Source of the DNA: Treponema sp.
GTDB taxonomy: Bacteria > Spirochaetota > Spirochaetia > Treponematales > Treponemataceae
Assembly: GCA_016296575.1 (NCBI GenBank)
Contig: JAEDJA010000003.1
Span: forward strand, 1-64,000
DNA length: 64,000 nt
Direction: 5' to 3'
Part shown: positions 32,611 through 41,807 of the stretch, one piece after another
Numbering within the stretch: the first letter of the stretch is position 1
How the letters are laid out: every line of letters starts with the position of its first letter
Notes under the pieces: generated by a model
Seen by the model: the letters and a program-made list of their open reading frames with translations, nothing else
What the model was told of the DNA's origin: nothing
Database searches by the model: none
Translations under genes and position numbers: made by a program

Positions 32611-33906
32611 TTAGTTCTTAGGCCAGTATTTTTCTACCAGTGCAGTTTTAATACCAGTTTCTTTTGGATCAAAACAAGCAGCCATAATTTTCCATCCCAA
32701 ATCCAAAGCATCTTCCAGTTTAATGTTTTTAGAAAGGTCCATCATTTCATCTTCGAACATCTTACCGAATTTCAGGAGCTTTTCATCCCAGGCACTCATC
32801 ATAAATCCCATTGATTTCTTTTCAAGAGTGTCTTTGTAAGAAGCATAAAGACGAATCATACCATCCATAAGAGCACGGTGGTCATCACGAGTAGAACCGT
32901 TTACGTTCTGTTTAAGACGAGACAAAGATCCGAATGGTTCAATGCGTCCGCCTTTAAGGTAGTACTGTCCTTCTGTAATGTAACCAGTATTATCTGGAAC
33001 TGGGTGAGTAACGTCATCACCAGGCATTGTTGTAACTGCAAGAACTGTTACTGAACCAGCCCCTTCAAAGTCTACGGCTTTTTCGTAGCGTGATGCCAGC
33101 TGTGAGTACAAGTCTCCAGGGTAACCACGGTTAGATGGAACCTGTTCCTGTGTAATGGCGATTTCCTTCATTGAGTCGGCAAAGTTTGTCATATCTGTAA
33201 GAAGTACGAGAACATCTTTTCCTTTTAAAGCAAACTGTTCTGCAACAGCCAGAGAAAGGTCAGGGATTTTCATACATTCTACAGTTGGGTCAGCGGCAGT
33301 GTGCATGAACATAACTGTTTTTGAAAGAGCACCACCGTCTTCCAGTGTTTTCTTGAAGTAAAGGTAGTCATCGTATTTAAGACCCATACCACCAAGAACG
33401 ATTACATCAACTTCGGCCTGCATGGCAATACGAGCCAAAAGCTGGTTGTAAGGTTCACCAGAAATAGAGAAGATTGGAAGCTTCTGAGAAACAACCAGTG
33501 TATTGAACATATCGATCATCGGAATACCAGTACGGATCATACGACGAGCCATAATACGTTTTGAAGGGTTTACTGAAGGTCCACCAATAGTTACCAGACT
33601 GTCAGAAAGAGCTGGTCCCTTATCGCGAGGTTCAGCAGAACCGTTGAAGATACGTCCAAGAAGATCGTCGCTGAAAGAAACTTTCATTGGATCTCCCAAG
33701 AACTTAATGTGATCACCAGTTGAAACACCACGTCCACCGGCAAAAACCTGAAGTGAAACTGTGTCACCGTCAATTTTGTTTACTTCGGCAAGTGATTTAC
33801 CAAAGCGTGTTTCAATTTCGGCCAATTCACCGTATGCTACACCGTCAGCTTTAACAGTGATAACGCTACCTGTGATGGATTCAATTCTTGAATAAACTTT
33901 ATTCAT
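32611..33906 (-). CDS. ntpB: V-type ATPase subunit B
   Basis: A 431-residue non-catalytic nucleotide-binding subunit of the A3B3 head. It has the ATPase alpha/beta fold with a degenerate P-loop (PIFSISGEPYNQLLARI) and the signature VTLAVTTMPGDDVTHPVPD-like segment (VLAVTTMPGDDVTHP). The N-terminal beta barrel starts VYSRIESITGSVI. The ATG at 33906 is chosen because GGATGG lies at the right distance; an in-frame ATG four codons upstream overlaps subunit A and has GG directly against it. Confidence 0.96.
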   Translation of the reverse strand: MNKVYSRIESITGSVITVKADGVAYGELAEIETRFGKSLAEVNKIDGDTVSLQVFAGGRGVSTGDHIKFLGDPMKVSFSDDLLGRIFNGSAEPRDKGPALSDSLVTIGGPSVNPSKRIMARRMIRTGIPMIDMFNTLVVSQKLPIFSISGEPYNQLLARIAMQAEVDVIVLGGMGLKYDDYLYFKKTLEDGGALSKTVMFMHTAADPTVECMKIPDLSLAVAEQFALKGKDVLVLLTDMTNFADSMKEIAITQEQVPSNRGYPGDLYSQLASRYEKAVDFEGAGSVTVLAVTTMPGDDVTHPVPDNTGYITEGQYYLKGGRIEPFGSLSRLKQNVNGSTRDDHRALMDGMIRLYASYKDTLEKKSMGFMMSAWDEKLLKFGKMFEDEMMDLSKNIKLEDALDLGWKIMAACFDPKETGIKTALVEKYWPKN

Positions 33907-33907
33907 A

Positions 33908-35677
33908 CTATTCACCATCCTTTACAAGAGGTGCAGCTTCTTCACAGAGTTTTCCGTTTTTAGAAGCATACTGCTCTTCAATTTCTTTTTCTTTGGCTTT
34001 GAATTCGTCACTCATCCAAGTTGTGTAGTTCCAGTCGATGAACTTCTGGCGGAAATCGTTGAAGTAGTTACGTGCTTCGTCTTTGTCAGCCAGTTCATAA
34101 TCAGAACCCATAACTGTAAGAACTTTCTTGAAGATATATTTCTGGCGTTCAACTGAACAACATGCATCTGTTTCATCAAAAGAGTTCTGCTGGAAGTAAA
34201 CTGCATCAAGGAAGTCGCTCTTCATGTAAAGAACGAAGTCTTCTGTTGTTGTACCTTCTTCACCAACAACCTTCATCATCTGATTTACTTCTACACCAGC
34301 TTTGAAAACTTTACGTGCGTAATTTACTTTTTCGTTTTCAATAACTGAATTGTATTTTGACCATGAAATGATTGGGTCGATGGCAGGATATTTACGTGCG
34401 TCTGAACGTTCGCGTGAAAGACCGTGGAAAGCTCCAACTACTTTCAAAGTAGCCTGAGTTACTGGTTCTTCAAAGTTACCACCGGCTGGAGAAACTGTAC
34501 CACCAATTGTTACAGAACCTTCAGAACCGTCACGGAGTCTTACAATACCAGCACGTTCATAGAATGCAGCGATGTATGATTCAAGGTAAGCTGGGAAAGC
34601 TTCTTCTCCAGGGATTTCTTCAAGACGGCCAGACATTTCGCGGAGAGCCTGTGCCCAACGTGATGTTGAATCGGCCAAAAGAAGAACGTGAAGTCCCATC
34701 TGGCGGTAGTATTCAGCCAAAGTAACTGATGTGTAAACTGAAGCTTCACGTGAAGCAACAGGCATTGATGAAGTATTACAAATGATGATTGTTCGTTTCA
34801 TCAAAGATTCACCAGTACGTGGGTCAATAAGCTCAGGGAATTCCTTAATTGTTTCTACAACTTCACCGGCACGTTCACCACAAGCAGCAATGATTACAAC
34901 GTCAACGTCAGCGTTTCGTGATGTAGTATGCTGAAGAACTGTTTTACCAGCACCGAATGGACCTGGAATACAGTAAGTACCACCTTTGGAAACAGGGAAG
35001 AATGTATCGATAAGGCGAACCTGAGTTACCATAGGATCTTTTGGAGCAAGACGTTCTGCGTAACAGTCAACGGCACGTTTTACAGGCCAGTTGAATGTCA
35101 TTGTAAGATTTCTTTCGTTTCCTTTTTCATCTTCTACAACAACCATTGTTTCGTCGATTGTGTAAGAACCAGCTGGTGTTACCTTTTTAACTGTGTACAT
35201 TCCCAGCATATCAAAAGGAACCAGAATTTTGTGAGTAAATGGTCCTTCAGGAACTGAGCCAATTGAATCTCCGCGAAGAACTTTATCTCCTTCTTTTACA
35301 GCTGGAGTCCAGTCCCATTTTGCTGTTTTTGAAAGTGAATCAACGTAAACACCTTTTTCCAGGAAGAATCCTGCTTCTTCAGCAACAAGTGGAAGAGGAT
35401 TCTGAAGACCATCATAAATCTGTCCCAAAAGTCCAGGTCCAAGCTGTGCAGACAAAAGTTCACCAGTAAGGTCGATGGTATCACCGGCTTTAATTCCCTG
35501 TGTCATTTCGTAAATCTGCATCTGGGCTTTATTTCCGCGAATACGGATTACTTCACCCTTCAGTTTTTTGCCGTCTACATTTACGTAGCCTACTTCATTC
35601 ATAGAAACACTACCTTCGAATTCGATAGTAACCATGTTTCCGTTAATGCCGACTACTTTTGCTTTAGTATCTGTCAT
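33908..35677 (-). CDS. ntpA: V-type ATPase catalytic subunit A
   Basis: A 589-residue catalytic subunit. The P-loop is GPFGAGKT (preceded by CIP), with the long non-homologous insert before it that separates V/A-type A from F-type beta. Also visible: the AACGERAGEVVE motif with its catalytic glutamate, and the LLADSTSRWAQALREMSGRLEEIPGEE block. Together with B it forms the ATP-driven head. The usual partners F, G/H and C are not seen in the operon; the DUF2764 gene stands in the C position. Confidence 0.97.
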   Translation of the reverse strand: MTDTKAKVVGINGNMVTIEFEGSVSMNEVGYVNVDGKKLKGEVIRIRGNKAQMQIYEMTQGIKAGDTIDLTGELLSAQLGPGLLGQIYDGLQNPLPLVAEEAGFFLEKGVYVDSLSKTAKWDWTPAVKEGDKVLRGDSIGSVPEGPFTHKILVPFDMLGMYTVKKVTPAGSYTIDETMVVVEDEKGNERNLTMTFNWPVKRAVDCYAERLAPKDPMVTQVRLIDTFFPVSKGGTYCIPGPFGAGKTVLQHTTSRNADVDVVIIAACGERAGEVVETIKEFPELIDPRTGESLMKRTIIICNTSSMPVASREASVYTSVTLAEYYRQMGLHVLLLADSTSRWAQALREMSGRLEEIPGEEAFPAYLESYIAAFYERAGIVRLRDGSEGSVTIGGTVSPAGGNFEEPVTQATLKVVGAFHGLSRERSDARKYPAIDPIISWSKYNSVIENEKVNYARKVFKAGVEVNQMMKVVGEEGTTTEDFVLYMKSDFLDAVYFQQNSFDETDACCSVERQKYIFKKVLTVMGSDYELADKDEARNYFNDFRQKFIDWNYTTWMSDEFKAKEKEIEEQYASKNGKLCEEAAPLVKDGE

Positions 35678-35679
35678 AT

Positions 35680-36219
35680 TTATACTCCAAGTATAGAATC
35701 GTAGATCTTATGGTAAGATTCCACGCCTTTTTCCAAATCAAATTTGCGCCATCTGGCCACCAGCATCAGTCTGATTCCATAAGCGTAAACTGCGTCCACC
35801 GAAAATTCATCAATCGGCTTGATTTCATCCAAAAGCTTGATCCGCCAGTCATAAAGAAACTGTTCTGCAGAAAGCGGACTGTCCATGCCAACTGCTGTTC
35901 GTGCAATCTGCTGAATATCGGCAGTACATGAGCCCGGCAAAGTAACCAGTTCTTTTTTCATTTTCTGACTTCGGATTTGTGCAAGTGCCAGTCTAAGGTT
36001 TCGCTCTTTCTCATACCATGTGTCCAGAAATGCAGATCCAGTTGATTCTTCACTTCTTGGAGGTATAAGAGAAAGATTTGTAATTACAGCCATTTCTTTT
36101 TCGGAAAGGAAGCGTCCACAAATCTCTTTGAAAGAGTCTTCAGTTACCGGCAGGGATGATTTTTCACCCAAATTTGAGATATTCGGTAATTGTGACACCA
36201 AATAATAATATGCACTCAC
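35680..36219 (-). CDS. DUF2764 V-ATPase operon protein (C-like)
   Basis: A 179-residue soluble helical protein matching DUF2764, known almost only from V-ATPase operons of spirochetes, chlamydiae and Bacteroidetes. It starts YYYLVSQLPN, a typical family opening, and ends with a helix including ARWRKFDLEKGVESYHKIYD. Subunit C proteins of A/V-ATPases begin similarly and attach the central stalk to the ring, so a structural substitute for subunit C is the best inference. It is packed 2 bases from both neighbours (ntpE, ntpA). Confidence 0.85.
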   Translation of the reverse strand: MSAYYYLVSQLPNISNLGEKSSLPVTEDSFKEICGRFLSEKEMAVITNLSLIPPRSEESTGSAFLDTWYEKERNLRLALAQIRSQKMKKELVTLPGSCTADIQQIARTAVGMDSPLSAEQFLYDWRIKLLDEIKPIDEFSVDAVYAYGIRLMLVARWRKFDLEKGVESYHKIYDSILGV

Positions 36220-36221
36220 TC

Positions 36222-36839
36222 TTAGAGTCCTTTTGCAGCTGTTTTAAGAAGCTCTGCAACTTTTGGGTTGAGGTATGTTGCAAAAAGTTCTGCAACACTT
36301 TCGGCACTGTAATCGTAGAATGCTGCACCGTTCTGAACACCAATGCGGAATCCTGCAGAGATTGTCTTATCAGGTTTAATTTCCATTCCCTTTGCAATTT
36401 CAGCTTTAAGTTCAGATTTGAGAGCTGCTTCCAGTTCTTTCAGTGATTTTTCAGAAACAAGAACTGACAGTTCCGATGCATCTGATTTTTTTGCCCATTC
36501 TTTTACTGTTTCAGGAATAAGCTTTTCAAGTACATCTTTTGTATTTGCTTTTTCTGTTTCAGCCTGAATAAGTCCGTCTAAAGATGCAACAAGTGAATCT
36601 TTGAAAGAAAGGAGCATATTTCTAGAAGCCTGCATGATTGCTTCTTCACTAGCTTTTTCCATTCTTTCTGTTTCGGCTTTTGCTGTTTTAATAATGTCAT
36701 CTGCTTTTTCCTGAGCAGCCTTTTCAATATCTTTGGCTTTTGCTTCGGCAGCGGCAATAATGTTCTGTGCTTCTTTTTCAGCACTAGCAACGCCGTCTTT
36801 TTTGATTTTATCAATCAGTTCCTGCAATTGAACGTCCAT
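36222..36839 (-). CDS. ntpE: V-type ATPase subunit E (peripheral stalk)
   Basis: A 205-residue subunit. The first 100 residues are a long charged Ala/Lys/Glu helix (coiled coil with subunit G/H in other systems) and the last 100 form a compact domain that contacts the head (KTISAGFRIGVQNGAAFYDYS). It is the first gene of the operon, with GAGG before the ATG. No subunit G/H gene is seen nearby. That partner is either encoded elsewhere or too short and diverged to recognise. Confidence 0.92.
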   Translation of the reverse strand: MDVQLQELIDKIKKDGVASAEKEAQNIIAAAEAKAKDIEKAAQEKADDIIKTAKAETERMEKASEEAIMQASRNMLLSFKDSLVASLDGLIQAETEKANTKDVLEKLIPETVKEWAKKSDASELSVLVSEKSLKELEAALKSELKAEIAKGMEIKPDKTISAGFRIGVQNGAAFYDYSAESVAELFATYLNPKVAELLKTAAKGL

Positions 36840-36884
36840 GTGAACCTCACTTATCGATAGTTATATAAGTCTAGTTTACAAGAA

Positions 36885-36918
36885 AATCTCCAAACAATCA
36901 AACAATTTCTTGGAGATT
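36885..36918 (-). terminator. Terminator downstream of galM
   Basis: On the minus strand a 9-bp stem AATCTCCAA/TTGGAGATT with a 16-base AT-rich loop, followed by TTTTCTT, lies about 40 bases after the galM stop and before the V-ATPase operon. Confidence 0.65.
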
Positions 36919-36958
36919 CTAGAGAGAATTGAGAAAAATCAAAATGTTTCAGTTTAAC

Positions 36959-38017
36959 TTAGTTGAAGCTGTAAACTGTTTTTGCCTTGAGCTTCTGACC
37001 TGGCTGAAGGATTGCCTCTGGGAAATCTTTCTTGTTTGGTGCATCAGGGAAGTTCTGTGTTTCAAGACAGAAGGCATCGTGACGAGCATAAGTTACGCCG
37101 TTTTTTCCCAAAATTCCACCAATGTAGTTTCCTGTATAGAACTGGCATCCTGGAAGATTGGTATAAACCTCCATTGTGTGGCCGCTTTTTGGTTCTGTAA
37201 CTTTGGCAAATTTAACCATTGTTTCATCACTTAAAGGAGTTCCGCACTGACGGTCTTTTTTGTCGTAAGCTTCAGTTACATAACAGTGATCATATCCAAC
37301 ACCAGTTTCCTTAATGTCTTTTCCAATCTTCTTTTCTTTAGTGAAATCGAATGCACCACCAGTTACATCAATGAATTTTCCATTTGGAATAAGCTTTGCA
37401 TCAACTTCCAGAATATTTTTTGAATTGAACTGAACAATATGATCTTTTACCGAACCTTTTCCAGCAAGATTGAAGTATGCATGGTTAGTAATGTTGATTG
37501 GAGTAGCTTTGTCGGTTTCTGCTGAATATTTACAGATTAGATTGTTGTTTTCGTCCAAAAGATAAGTTACTTCAAGCTTTACATTTCCTGGGAATCCCTG
37601 TTCGCCATCTGGTGATAGACGTGTGAATTTTACACCGGCCATTTTTTTACCTTTAACTGTTTCACCAGTCCACATCATCTTATCGTATCCGTCGAATCCA
37701 CCATGAAGTGTGTTTGGTCCGTCATTTTTATCAAGCGGATATTTTGCATCACCAATTGAGAACTGAGCTTTTCCAATGCGGTTAGCAAAACGACCAACAA
37801 TTGCCCCAAAGCAGAATTTTGTATTGAGATAACCTTCCAAAGTTGAAAAGCCTGCCAGTACGTCTGTTTTTGTTCCGTCCTTGTTTGTAAGAACAATGCT
37901 TGTAAGGGTACAACCATATTCTGTAGCAGAAAAACTCATGTTTCCGTTTTTGATTGTCCAAAGGTTCACTCTTGTGCCGTCGCACAGTGTTCCAAAGCGC
38001 TGTTTTGTAACTTTCAT
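36959..38017 (-). CDS. galM: Galactose mutarotase (aldose 1-epimerase)
   Basis: A 352-residue GalM family enzyme that interconverts alpha and beta anomers of aldoses, mainly galactose. Visible landmarks: GRFANRIGKAQF near residue 85; the catalytic histidine in LHGGFDGYDK; NITNHAYFNLAG with the second histidine; and the C-terminal FCLETQNFPDAPN carrying the catalytic glutamate. No signal peptide. The ATG at 38017 is used because GGAGG precedes it at proper spacing; the four-codon longer start is rejected. It fits with the GH2 enzyme in galactoside use. Confidence 0.95.
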   Translation of the reverse strand: MKVTKQRFGTLCDGTRVNLWTIKNGNMSFSATEYGCTLTSIVLTNKDGTKTDVLAGFSTLEGYLNTKFCFGAIVGRFANRIGKAQFSIGDAKYPLDKNDGPNTLHGGFDGYDKMMWTGETVKGKKMAGVKFTRLSPDGEQGFPGNVKLEVTYLLDENNNLICKYSAETDKATPINITNHAYFNLAGKGSVKDHIVQFNSKNILEVDAKLIPNGKFIDVTGGAFDFTKEKKIGKDIKETGVGYDHCYVTEAYDKKDRQCGTPLSDETMVKFAKVTEPKSGHTMEVYTNLPGCQFYTGNYIGGILGKNGVTYARHDAFCLETQNFPDAPNKKDFPEAILQPGQKLKAKTVYSFN

Positions 38018-38062
38018 ATATTCCTCCAAAGATTACTATTCTCAAGTCCGTTTATGGACAGC

Positions 38063-38641
38063 TTATCCTAAATCGATTGTATACTGAACTTCCATTTCGG
38101 AGCAACTTAATTCTTGTGCAATCTGCGGGATTGATTTGCCCTGATTGTACATTCGGCGGATTTCATTTTTTTGATCCCTGTTTTTTTCCTCTGCATGTTC
38201 AACTTTTGGTGCATCATATTCCATTTTTGACGCATTTTCCCGTGATGTGGAAGCTCCATAAGGGTTTAAATATGCATAAGGATTCATTGTAATTTGTGGT
38301 TCCCTTGCTGAGTTGGAAGGAGTTTTGCAATCCCAAAGCTTTTCCGAAAACACCTTTACGCCATTGCGATTCTGTTCTTCTTTTTGTACAAGACCAAGCT
38401 TTTTATCCAGCGCTTCAATATTTTCTTTGGCAATTGTATTCATCTGGCGCAAATTACGAATTGTTGCATTTACCAGATCAATATCCCGGGACGCATTTTC
38501 ATTCAACTGGTTTTCCAGTTTATCCAGTTGTTTTCGAGTCTTTTCAATTATTTTTTCGGTGTTAAACAGTTTTCTAAAGCGGATAAGCATTATTATCCAC
38601 AAAAATATATTCAGGACAGTTATTATTAGGATTGGAATCAT
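38063..38641 (-). CDS. Membrane-anchored coiled-coil protein, flagellar operon
   Basis: A 192-residue protein. Residues 2-20 form one membrane helix (IPILIITVLNIFLWIIMLI), followed by a coiled coil (about 30-95, Lys/Glu/Asn-rich), a disordered Pro/Tyr/Asn region, and a C-terminal helix-turn-helix-like motif (RRMYNQGKSIPQIAQELSCSEMEVQYTI). Similar DUF6115-like proteins occur at the end of flagellar operons in spirochetes and Firmicutes. The function is unknown. The HTH-like tail on a membrane protein is unusual. It is the last gene of the motility run. Confidence 0.7.
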   Translation of the reverse strand: MIPILIITVLNIFLWIIMLIRFRKLFNTEKIIEKTRKQLDKLENQLNENASRDIDLVNATIRNLRQMNTIAKENIEALDKKLGLVQKEEQNRNGVKVFSEKLWDCKTPSNSAREPQITMNPYAYLNPYGASTSRENASKMEYDAPKVEHAEEKNRDQKNEIRRMYNQGKSIPQIAQELSCSEMEVQYTIDLG

Positions 38642-38645
38642 TTTT

Positions 38646-38990
38646 TTACCCCTGAATATCGATTATATTTCCAAGATATGATTCTTTCAGTCTTGGTTTT
38701 GGATAGTAACTGCTTTCTTCTGGCTGAGCTTCGTTATTTCCCTTTTTGTTTCCATTGCTTCCGTAAGCACCACCGCCATTTCCACCGCCTTTGTCTGAAA
38801 CTGCGTTAGATTTTGACTGCTCGTTGCTAAGGGAATGAACTTTTGTAGAATTCTCAAGATTCTGCTGAACTACCGTAGACTGATGCATTGACTGTGAAAG
38901 CTGTGCAGTTGCTTGTGCTCCTGTAGCGGCCTTTGCTGCATTAGCTGCCTGAGAATACATTATTTGCAAATCAATTGGCTGTATCCCCAT
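38646..38990 (-). CDS. Small low-complexity protein, flagellar operon
   Basis: A 114-residue hydrophilic protein without membrane segments. The N-terminal half is a Gln/Ala-rich helix (YSQAANAAKAATGAQATAQLSQ), the middle is Gly/Asn-rich and disordered, and the end is PKPRLKESYLGNIIDI. I know no named family; comparable small proteins sit beside FapA genes in Treponema. Its ATG (AGAGGAA upstream) lies inside the end of the FapA gene, a 20-base overlap that implies coupled translation. Confidence 0.65.
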   Translation of the reverse strand: MGIQPIDLQIMYSQAANAAKAATGAQATAQLSQSMHQSTVVQQNLENSTKVHSLSNEQSKSNAVSDKGGGNGGGAYGSNGNKKGNNEAQPEESSYYPKPRLKESYLGNIIDIQG

Positions 38991-40938
38991 ACATTTCCTC
39001 TTCTGTCAGTGAAGGCGGTTCATATTTTCCGCGTTTTACAAAGCCACGTTCGTAGAAGAAAGTAATGTTCTTTGCATCAGATTTAACTTCCTCCAGAGTA
39101 TCACGAACGGAGATTTTAACACCGGCGTAAACATTGCCTTCGCACTTCACTTTACCAATGGCTTTAAGTTCACGCATATGTTCGTTGATTTTTTCGATTT
39201 CCTGAGTAATTTCTGCTGCTTCCAGACAAAGATCCTTATGTCTCTTTTTGAGATCCTGATACTTCTGTTCCTTGTCCTGAGCAAGTTTTTTCTGAATTTT
39301 TTTGCGCTGTTCAATATTCTGAATATCTAGTTCGATATTTTCCAGCTCTTTTACAATTTCTCCGTGGCGGTTCTGAAGATCCATAAGTCGTTTTTTGGCA
39401 CGTGGATCCACACCAACTTCAAGTACAGTTTCTGTACCACCACCAGGTGAACCAATATTTCGAGCGCAAATTTCCTCTGTTGCGAATAAATGTCCACCGG
39501 TAATCTGTGCTTTTTTTCCGCGGAGGATAATATTCTTCATGGCAGTTACTTCGGAGTTCATGATACTGTCGGATACAATAACATTGCCTTCACATTCAAC
39601 GTGGGTTGCCTGAATAAATTTAGCCCAAATTGATTTTCCAGATTTAATTGAACCTTCTTCACGGCCAAACACACCCTGTCGAACAATAACATTTCCGCCG
39701 GCTTCAATTTTACATCTACCAACTGTTCCGTTGATTTCAACATTTCCAGAAGCTTTAACGTCATATCCGTCTTCAACAGAGTTTTTAACAATAACTGAAC
39801 CAAGGAAGGTAATATTTCCGGTTTTGATATTAACTGCATCAAGATATTTAACTGGTTCTACAGTTACTTTTCCATTTACAAGACTTACTTCACCATCTAC
39901 GGCTGCCAGCATGGTCAATCCATCGCGGTCAAATACAACGTTTTCACCCAAAGTAACATTGATATCCCGGCCGTTCTTTGCTTCCAGATACCGTCCAAAA
40001 ATTGTTTTTCCGCCTTTTCCTTTTTCCGGTGGAATTTTCTTGGCAAGGGCCTGACCAGAAACAACGTTTTGAATTTGGTTGAGTTCCTTAAAGTTAACGT
40101 TTCCGTTGTCGCTTTCTTTTGCCCTAAGTTTTTTAATATCCGTTTCAAAGTTGTACTGAACGTAGGCATCCTTTCCATCAACTGGAAGAACTGCGGAACA
40201 AACCTCGTAAGGAATATTGTAAACAGGATTATCAACAAATTCCGAAATACGCTTTTCATCAAAACCAGCTACAATTCCCTGTGATTTTAGGGCTCGCATG
40301 ATTGTTTCTTCTGAAACTTCGGCTCCACTAATACTTGGTGGGGTAACAGTAATTGTGGCCTTCATTTCATCTTTTGTAGCTTCAACTGCAACGATACAAT
40401 CTCCTACCATAACGTGTTTGTATTCACCTATAGGCAGGTATTTTCCGTCAGTTCCCTGTTTTGCATATTTCTTAATGCTGTTTTCGTCGATTGAAATTGT
40501 ATCCTGACGCTGAGTTTCAGCAATAATATCTTTTACATTGACATTTTCGCCTTTACCAATTGGCAGAATAACTTTAAGCATAATCTGGTTAGAGAAGTGG
40601 CGTACATAGAAAAGTCCGTCTTTGTCCCGTATAACAACTTCTTCCTCGGATTCTGCTGTTGCAAAAACCAGTTCCCCACTGGCAAGCTTCTGCTGTTTAA
40701 TTGATTCTGGATTCTGATAAATGCGAAGCTTCCAAGGCTTGCGACCGAAACCTAAAAATCCGTCGCTTCCTTTTTCAAGAATTTCGTATTGAAGATTGAT
40801 TGTTTTGGTATCAAGCTGGACAGCTGCATCGGCCAAAGCTTCATCAATGGTGTTTGCATTTACTTCAACACTATTGATTAGCTGGTCTACTGCGAGACGC
40901 TCCTTCATTTCGACTCTAATCTTATCCAGAGTAACCAT
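38971..40938 (-). CDS. FapA family protein (DUF342)
   Basis: A 655-residue protein of the flagellar assembly protein A family. An N-terminal Jag_N-like domain (about 1-65, SVEVNANTIDEALADAAVQL) is followed by the DUF342 region with repeating beta-helix turns (GNVEINGTVGRCKIEAGGNVIV) and a late coiled coil (about 530-600). It is cytoplasmic. Members are conserved in flagellated spirochetes and Firmicutes; a polymer-forming scaffold is likely but unproven. It lies between fliA and two small unknown genes, 11 bases from fliA. Confidence 0.85.
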   Translation of the reverse strand: MVTLDKIRVEMKERLAVDQLINSVEVNANTIDEALADAAVQLDTKTINLQYEILEKGSDGFLGFGRKPWKLRIYQNPESIKQQKLASGELVFATAESEEEVVIRDKDGLFYVRHFSNQIMLKVILPIGKGENVNVKDIIAETQRQDTISIDENSIKKYAKQGTDGKYLPIGEYKHVMVGDCIVAVEATKDEMKATITVTPPSISGAEVSEETIMRALKSQGIVAGFDEKRISEFVDNPVYNIPYEVCSAVLPVDGKDAYVQYNFETDIKKLRAKESDNGNVNFKELNQIQNVVSGQALAKKIPPEKGKGGKTIFGRYLEAKNGRDINVTLGENVVFDRDGLTMLAAVDGEVSLVNGKVTVEPVKYLDAVNIKTGNITFLGSVIVKNSVEDGYDVKASGNVEINGTVGRCKIEAGGNVIVRQGVFGREEGSIKSGKSIWAKFIQATHVECEGNVIVSDSIMNSEVTAMKNIILRGKKAQITGGHLFATEEICARNIGSPGGGTETVLEVGVDPRAKKRLMDLQNRHGEIVKELENIELDIQNIEQRKKIQKKLAQDKEQKYQDLKKRHKDLCLEAAEITQEIEKINEHMRELKAIGKVKCEGNVYAGVKISVRDTLEEVKSDAKNITFFYERGFVKRGKYEPPSLTEEEMYGDTAN

Positions 40939-40949
40939 ATTTTATTCCG

Positions 40950-41795
40950 TTAGAGAATTCCTCGGCGGAGGTTTGTAAGTTTGGCTCGGAGACGAAGGTT
41001 TGCCTTTGTGTGGAGCTGTGAAATGCGTGATTCACTTACTTCCAGAACTTCACCAATTTCCTTGAAGGTAAGTTCTTCGTGGTAATACAGAACAATGACC
41101 ATTTTTTCTTTTTCAGGCAGTTCTTGAATGGCTTCCACAATTACTTTTTTGATTGCTTCACGTTCGGCAATCATTTCAGGATTCAAGCTTGCTGGTGATT
41201 CTACTGTATCACCAATGCTCATGCTGTCCGAATCATCGCTTGAATTCCAAACATCGTTAAGTGAAAGGATGGAAGTACCGCTTACACGCATAAGTGTACG
41301 ATGGTATTCTTCTTCACTCATATTAAGTGAACTGGCAACTTCTGAATCTGTGGCAGAACGTCCAAGCTTGCTTTCAAGTTCGCAGATTGCATCTTCAATT
41401 TCACGGGATTTCTGTCGTACTGAGCGAGGAACCCAGTCAAGCTGACGAAGTTCATCAAAAATAGCACCACGGATTCGTGTTACAGCATAGGTCTTGAATT
41501 TAACTCCTTTTGCCGGATCATATTTTTTTATGGCATCAAGAAGACCAAACTGTCCAAAACCAACCAAATCTTCATATTCGACACTGTTAGGAAGACCAAC
41601 AGAAACTTTTCCGGCTACATACTTTACAAGAGCCATATACTGTCGGATAAACTTATCGCGAATTACAGGATTCTGGGTTTTTACATATTCTTCCCACTGC
41701 AGATCTTCTTCAGTGCTGTCATTAACAGAACTGCCTGAATCGTCTATGAGAGAAGTTACATCATCATCCAGTTCCATATCTTCCATATCGTTCAT
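40950..41795 (-). CDS. fliA: Flagellar sigma factor FliA/WhiG (sigma-28)
   Basis: A 281-residue sigma-70-family factor of the FliA/WhiG group. Region 2 has YEDLVGFGQFGLLDAIKKYDP and the KFKTYAVTRIRGAIFDELRQ block; region 3 follows (RSVRQKSREIEDAI); region 4 carries the helix-turn-helix (LTFKEIGEVLEVSESRISQLH). The acidic N-terminal 35 residues are an extension. It directs RNA polymerase to late motility promoters. The ATG at 41795 is preferred to a GTG three codons upstream because GGTGGGG precedes it. A matching promoter candidate lies at 60270-60297. Confidence 0.95.
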   Translation of the reverse strand: MNDMEDMELDDDVTSLIDDSGSSVNDSTEEDLQWEEYVKTQNPVIRDKFIRQYMALVKYVAGKVSVGLPNSVEYEDLVGFGQFGLLDAIKKYDPAKGVKFKTYAVTRIRGAIFDELRQLDWVPRSVRQKSREIEDAICELESKLGRSATDSEVASSLNMSEEEYHRTLMRVSGTSILSLNDVWNSSDDSDSMSIGDTVESPASLNPEMIAEREAIKKVIVEAIQELPEKEKMVIVLYYHEELTFKEIGEVLEVSESRISQLHTKANLRLRAKLTNLRRGIL

Positions 41796-41807
41796 AATCC
41801 CCACCCG

